Of a DNA stretch of 10,173 nucleotides, positions 7,405 through 10,173 are shown piece after piece. Each line of letters begins with the position of its first letter. Position 1 is the stretch's first letter. The notes beneath the pieces were generated by a model. It saw only the letters and a list, made by a program, of their open reading frames with translations. It was not told the origin of the DNA and made no database searches. Source of the DNA: an uncultured Bacteroidales bacterium (GTDB lineage: Bacteria; Bacteroidota; Bacteroidia; Bacteroidales; UBA932); the NCBI GenBank assembly GCA_946614205.1, contig CAMOGR010000187.1, forward strand, positions 1-10,173, in the 5' to 3' direction. Position numbers and translations under genes: made by a program.

Positions 7405-9389
7405 TCTGTTTTTTCTCTTCCTATCATTTGGTTGATGCGCCTCTGGGCGGCCTGCAGCTTGAGTATTTCCTGCATTATGGGCAGCTGCTGCCCGGCCCCC
7501 GCTCCTGCGAGCGAGCGCCTCAGAGTGTCGAGGCGGTCCTGGACGCGGCGCTCGGCGTAGACCATGATGGCCTTGGGAACGCCCCTCACCAGGAAGGTGG
7601 TGCGGCTGGTGAGCGCCGCCTCGAAGGCACCCACCGTAAGCTGGTACTTCTCCGTGGAGAAGCGGGCGGCGAGGTCGGCCAGCACGCGGTCCTCTCCGTC
7701 GAGTATGGATTTGACTATGCTCTCCTGCGGCGCGCCGCTGTCGTACAGGGCCATGTAGGCGTCGTACAGCTTGCGGTACACGGTATTTGCAAAGGTGGTG
7801 CCGTCATCGTCCAGGGCTTCGCGTATGAACTGCGCCACGGTGGGCTTCTCCTCCTCGGAGCCGGAATAATACGGCGAATCGGTCTCGAAGTCGAGCGGGT
7901 CGCATCCATAGCTGAGAAGGAAATACAGCAGGTCCCTTTCTGCCGGAGCCAGGGTGCGGTTCTCCTCGTATTGCTCTTCCGGGAGATGTACGGCGGGGGT
8001 GAGTTCCACCGCGGGCTCCGGGCCTGAGGCGGGAGCCTGCCCGTCCTGGCGGCGGCGCTCCCTTTCCCTCTCGCGGGCGGCCTCTTCCTGCTTGCGGCGG
8101 CGGTCGCCGGATATGCGTTCGAAGAGTATGGACGACTCGATGCCGAAGCGCATGGATACGGTATCCACGTAGACCGAACGCTTGACGGGGTCGGGTATCT
8201 GGGCGATGGTGTCGGCGATGTCGTTGATGAGCTCCGCCTTCTTCAGCGGGTCGGAACCGGCCTCGGAAAGCAGCAGGTCGGTCTTGAATTCGATGAAGTC
8301 TCGTTCGCCTGCGGCGATGTAGTCCTGCACCTCCTGCAGCGTGTGCTTGCGGCCGAAGGAATCGGGGTCCTCGCCCTCCGGGAGAAGGACGATCTTGACG
8401 TTGAGGCCCTCCTGCAGCACGAGGCCGAGGCCGCGCAGTGCGGCGTGGATGCCGGCGCTGTCGCCGTCGTACATTATGGTTACATTCTCCGTGAACTTGT
8501 GAATCAGGCGAATCTGCTCCACCGTGAGCGAAGTGCCGAGCGAGGCCACCACGTTGGTGATGCCAAGCTGGTGGAGCGTCACCATGTCCACGTTGCCCTC
8601 CACCAGTATGCACTTGCCGCTGCGCGAAATCTCGCTCTTGGCGAACCATATGCCAAGCAACTGGCGGCTCTTCACGTAAATCTCAGTCTCAGGGGAGTTT
8701 ACGTATTTGGCGGGGTTGTCTGCATGAAGGGTGCGTCCGCTGAAGGCAAGTACGCGCCCGCTCACGGAGTGGATAGGGAACATCACCCGTTCGCGGAACT
8801 TGTCGGCCACCGAGCCGTCTTCTCGCTGTACGGCGAGACCTGCGGCGAGCAGGTATTCCAGCTTGTATCCTGCCGCCTGCGCTGCATCTATGAGGGCGGT
8901 CCGGCCCGACGGTGCCCATCCGAGGCCGAAGCGGCGTATGGTCTCGTCTTCCAGGCCCCTGGAACGCAGGTATGCGTAACCGATGGAGCGCCCCTCGGGA
9001 GTTTCAAGCTGGGACGCGAAGAACTTCTGGGCAAATTCGCTCACCAGCAGCAGGCTCTCCCGGCGCTGGCGGCGCTGAATCTCCTCGGGGGATTCGTCCT
9101 CCTCGACTATGTCGATGCGGTATTTGGCGGCAAGATAGCGCAGGGCCTCCACGTAGGAACTGTGCTCGTGCTCCATCACGAAACCGACGGCGGAGCCGGA
9201 CTTGCCGCAGCCGAAGCACTTGTAGATGCCCTTGGCGGGAGAAACGTAGAAGGACGGAGTCTTTTCGTTGTGGAAGGGACAGCAGGCCACATAGTTGGCC
9301 CCGCGGCGCCTGAGCGTCACGAAGTCTCCTACGACATCTTCTATGCGTGCAGTGTCGAGGATGAGGGCAACTGTCTCCTGGGGAATCAC
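7401..9389 (-). CDS. dnaG: DNA primase
   Basis: This enzyme makes RNA primers for chromosomal replication, working with the replicative helicase at the fork. In the 662-residue product the N-terminal CHC2 zinc-binding domain has C37-x2-H40 and C58-x2-C61. The RNA-polymerase-like core follows, with RFGLGWAP (153-160), RVMFPI (201-206) and the KYVNSPET motif (228-235). The Toprim domain has the acidic triad E264 (in LVEG) and D308/D310 (in YDGDSAG). A very charged Arg/Glu linker (429-448) leads to a poorly conserved C-terminal region, the usual place of the helicase-interaction domain. The chosen start is GTG at 9389-9387, giving MIPQET, the usual beginning of Bacteroidetes primases. It overlaps the recQ stop by four bases (GTGA), and the stop overlaps metG by four (ATGA), so translational coupling along the operon is likely. 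Confidence 0.97.
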   Translation of the reverse strand: MIPQETVALILDTARIEDVVGDFVTLRRRGANYVACCPFHNEKTPSFYVSPAKGIYKCFGCGKSGSAVGFVMEHEHSSYVEALRYLAAKYRIDIVEEDESPEEIQRRQRRESLLLVSEFAQKFFASQLETPEGRSIGYAYLRSRGLEDETIRRFGLGWAPSGRTALIDAAQAAGYKLEYLLAAGLAVQREDGSVADKFRERVMFPIHSVSGRVLAFSGRTLHADNPAKYVNSPETEIYVKSRQLLGIWFAKSEISRSGKCILVEGNVDMVTLHQLGITNVVASLGTSLTVEQIRLIHKFTENVTIMYDGDSAGIHAALRGLGLVLQEGLNVKIVLLPEGEDPDSFGRKHTLQEVQDYIAAGERDFIEFKTDLLLSEAGSDPLKKAELINDIADTIAQIPDPVKRSVYVDTVSMRFGIESSILFERISGDRRRKQEEAARERERERRRQDGQAPASGPEPAVELTPAVHLPEEQYEENRTLAPAERDLLYFLLSYGCDPLDFETDSPYYSGSEEEKPTVAQFIREALDDDGTTFANTVYRKLYDAYMALYDSGAPQESIVKSILDGEDRVLADLAARFSTEKYQLTVGAFEAALTSRTTFLVRGVPKAIMVYAERRVQDRLDTLRRSLAGAGAGQQLPIMQEILKLQAAQRRINQMIGREKTE

Positions 9390-10173
9390 GACGCTATTTC
9401 GCAGAGGAACTTAATGCGCACGAGGCGGATTTCCATTTCTTCATAATCGCCTCCCAGAGCCTGGATGGCCTCTTCTATGGAGTCGGATGAGGCCTCGTCC
9501 TTGAAGTAGTCGTATATCTCGTCCACGACGTCCTCGTCGAGGTTGGCGTCGATGTAGTAGTCGAGGTTGAGCTTGGTGCCCGTGGATACTATGGCCTCGA
9601 TTTCTCCCATCAGCTCTTCCATGTCGAGCCCCCTGGCGTCGGCTATGTCTTCCAGGGACATGCACTTGTCTATGCTCTGGATGATGAAAATCTTGTTTGC
9701 CGACTTGCTGGGGACCGACTTTACCACGAAGTCGTCGGGGCGTATTATCTCGTTCTCCTCCACATACTTGCGTATGAGGTTCACGAACTCGGCGCCGAAC
9801 TTCTTGGCCTTGCCCTCTCCGACTCCCTGGCAACTGCGCAGCTCCTCCAGGGTGATGGGGTAGAGTATGGACATGTCTTCCAGGGCAGGGTCTCCGAAGA
9901 GAATCCATGGCTGGAGGCCAAGCTTGCGGGCCACGTCGCGGCGCAGGTCCTTGAGCATGGAGAGCAGGACGGGGTCTCCTGCGCCACCGCCCTTCATTAC
10001 GGCGTTCGCCGCTGCCGCGGCCTCTTCGTCATCGTCGTCGTCTGCGCCGCCGGTTCCGGCAAATACGCGGTCTTCCACCATAATGAGCTCGTGGGGGTGA
10101 ATGAGGAATTCATGCCCGGCGGGAGTGACGTCAATGAGGCCGTAGCTTTCTATTTCTTTCTCGAGCAGATGGA
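9386..10173 (-). CDS. recQ: ATP-dependent DNA helicase RecQ, C-terminal part
   Basis: The frame is open to the right edge of the window, so only the last 261 residues are seen; the helicase core and zinc-binding domain are missing. The first visible residues (LLEKEIESYGLIDVTPAG, then EFL) match the winged-helix RQC region. An acidic/alanine linker follows (five Asp, two Glu, five Ala; about 10007-10042). The HRDC domain is at about 9752-9976 (LRRDVARKLGLQPWILFGD, then EELRSCQGVGEGKAKKFG). The end (about 9386-9694) is the helix-turn-helix extension found in Bacteroidetes RecQ, finishing [11 protein letters not shown]. RecQ unwinds 3'-5' in recombination repair and fork rescue; HRDC binds nucleic acid structures. 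It is the first gene of the operon within the window, and its TGA overlaps the dnaG GTG start. Confidence 0.93.
   Translation of the reverse strand, partial: HLLEKEIESYGLIDVTPAGHEFLIHPHELIMVEDRVFAGTGGADDDDDEEAAAAANAVMKGGGAGDPVLLSMLKDLRRDVARKLGLQPWILFGDPALEDMSILYPITLEELRSCQGVGEGKAKKFGAEFVNLIRKYVEENEIIRPDDFVVKSVPSKSANKIFIIQSIDKCMSLEDIADARGLDMEELMGEIEAIVSTGTKLNLDYYIDANLDEDVVDEIYDYFKDEASSDSIEEAIQALGGDYEEMEIRLVRIKFLCEIAS

Noticed and set aside
8343..9446. A 367-codon open frame on the + strand opposite dnaG
   Set aside because: The antisense dnaG has complete zinc and Toprim motifs; the + strand product is not recognisable.

Overview
The window looks like chromosomal DNA of a moderately GC-rich Bacteroidales bacterium, probably a gut commensal. 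This rests on a TonB-dependent receptor end followed by a DUF4249 lipoprotein, a FISUMP-type lipoprotein, a MetRS with a KISTS signature and a fused C-terminal tRNA-binding domain, and a RecQ with the long C-terminal extension usual in this phylum. Genus cannot be fixed from this sequence alone.

Layout: the left third (1-3630, + strand) encodes cell-envelope proteins. These are the last 137 residues of a TonB-dependent outer-membrane receptor, a DUF4249 lipoprotein 6 bases after it, and a 653-residue lipoprotein 30 bases further on. The last one combines a vWA-like N-terminal half, a Big_2 immunoglobulin-like domain and a C-terminal FISUMP/C-type-lectin-like domain, and is visibly richer in A+T than everything around it. 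A 127-base convergent spacer (3631-3757) holds a strong hairpin and a third copy of part of its stem. The right two thirds (3758-10173, - strand) are one tightly packed operon read leftwards: recQ (start outside the window), dnaG, metG and a gene for a secreted protein of unknown role. recQ/dnaG overlap by 4 bases (GTGA), dnaG/metG overlap by 4 bases (ATGA), and metG and the last gene are 2 bases apart.

The receptor and DUF4249 protein probably act together at the outer membrane; their substrate is not visible. The recQ-dnaG-metG block is housekeeping (DNA repair, priming, tRNA charging), and the exported protein at its end is the odd member. The most speculative but interesting point is that the last ~40 codons of the FISUMP lipoprotein resemble the variable region of a diversity-generating retroelement target, although no reverse transcriptase or template repeat is seen here. 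No tRNA, rRNA, CRISPR array or insertion sequence was recognised.
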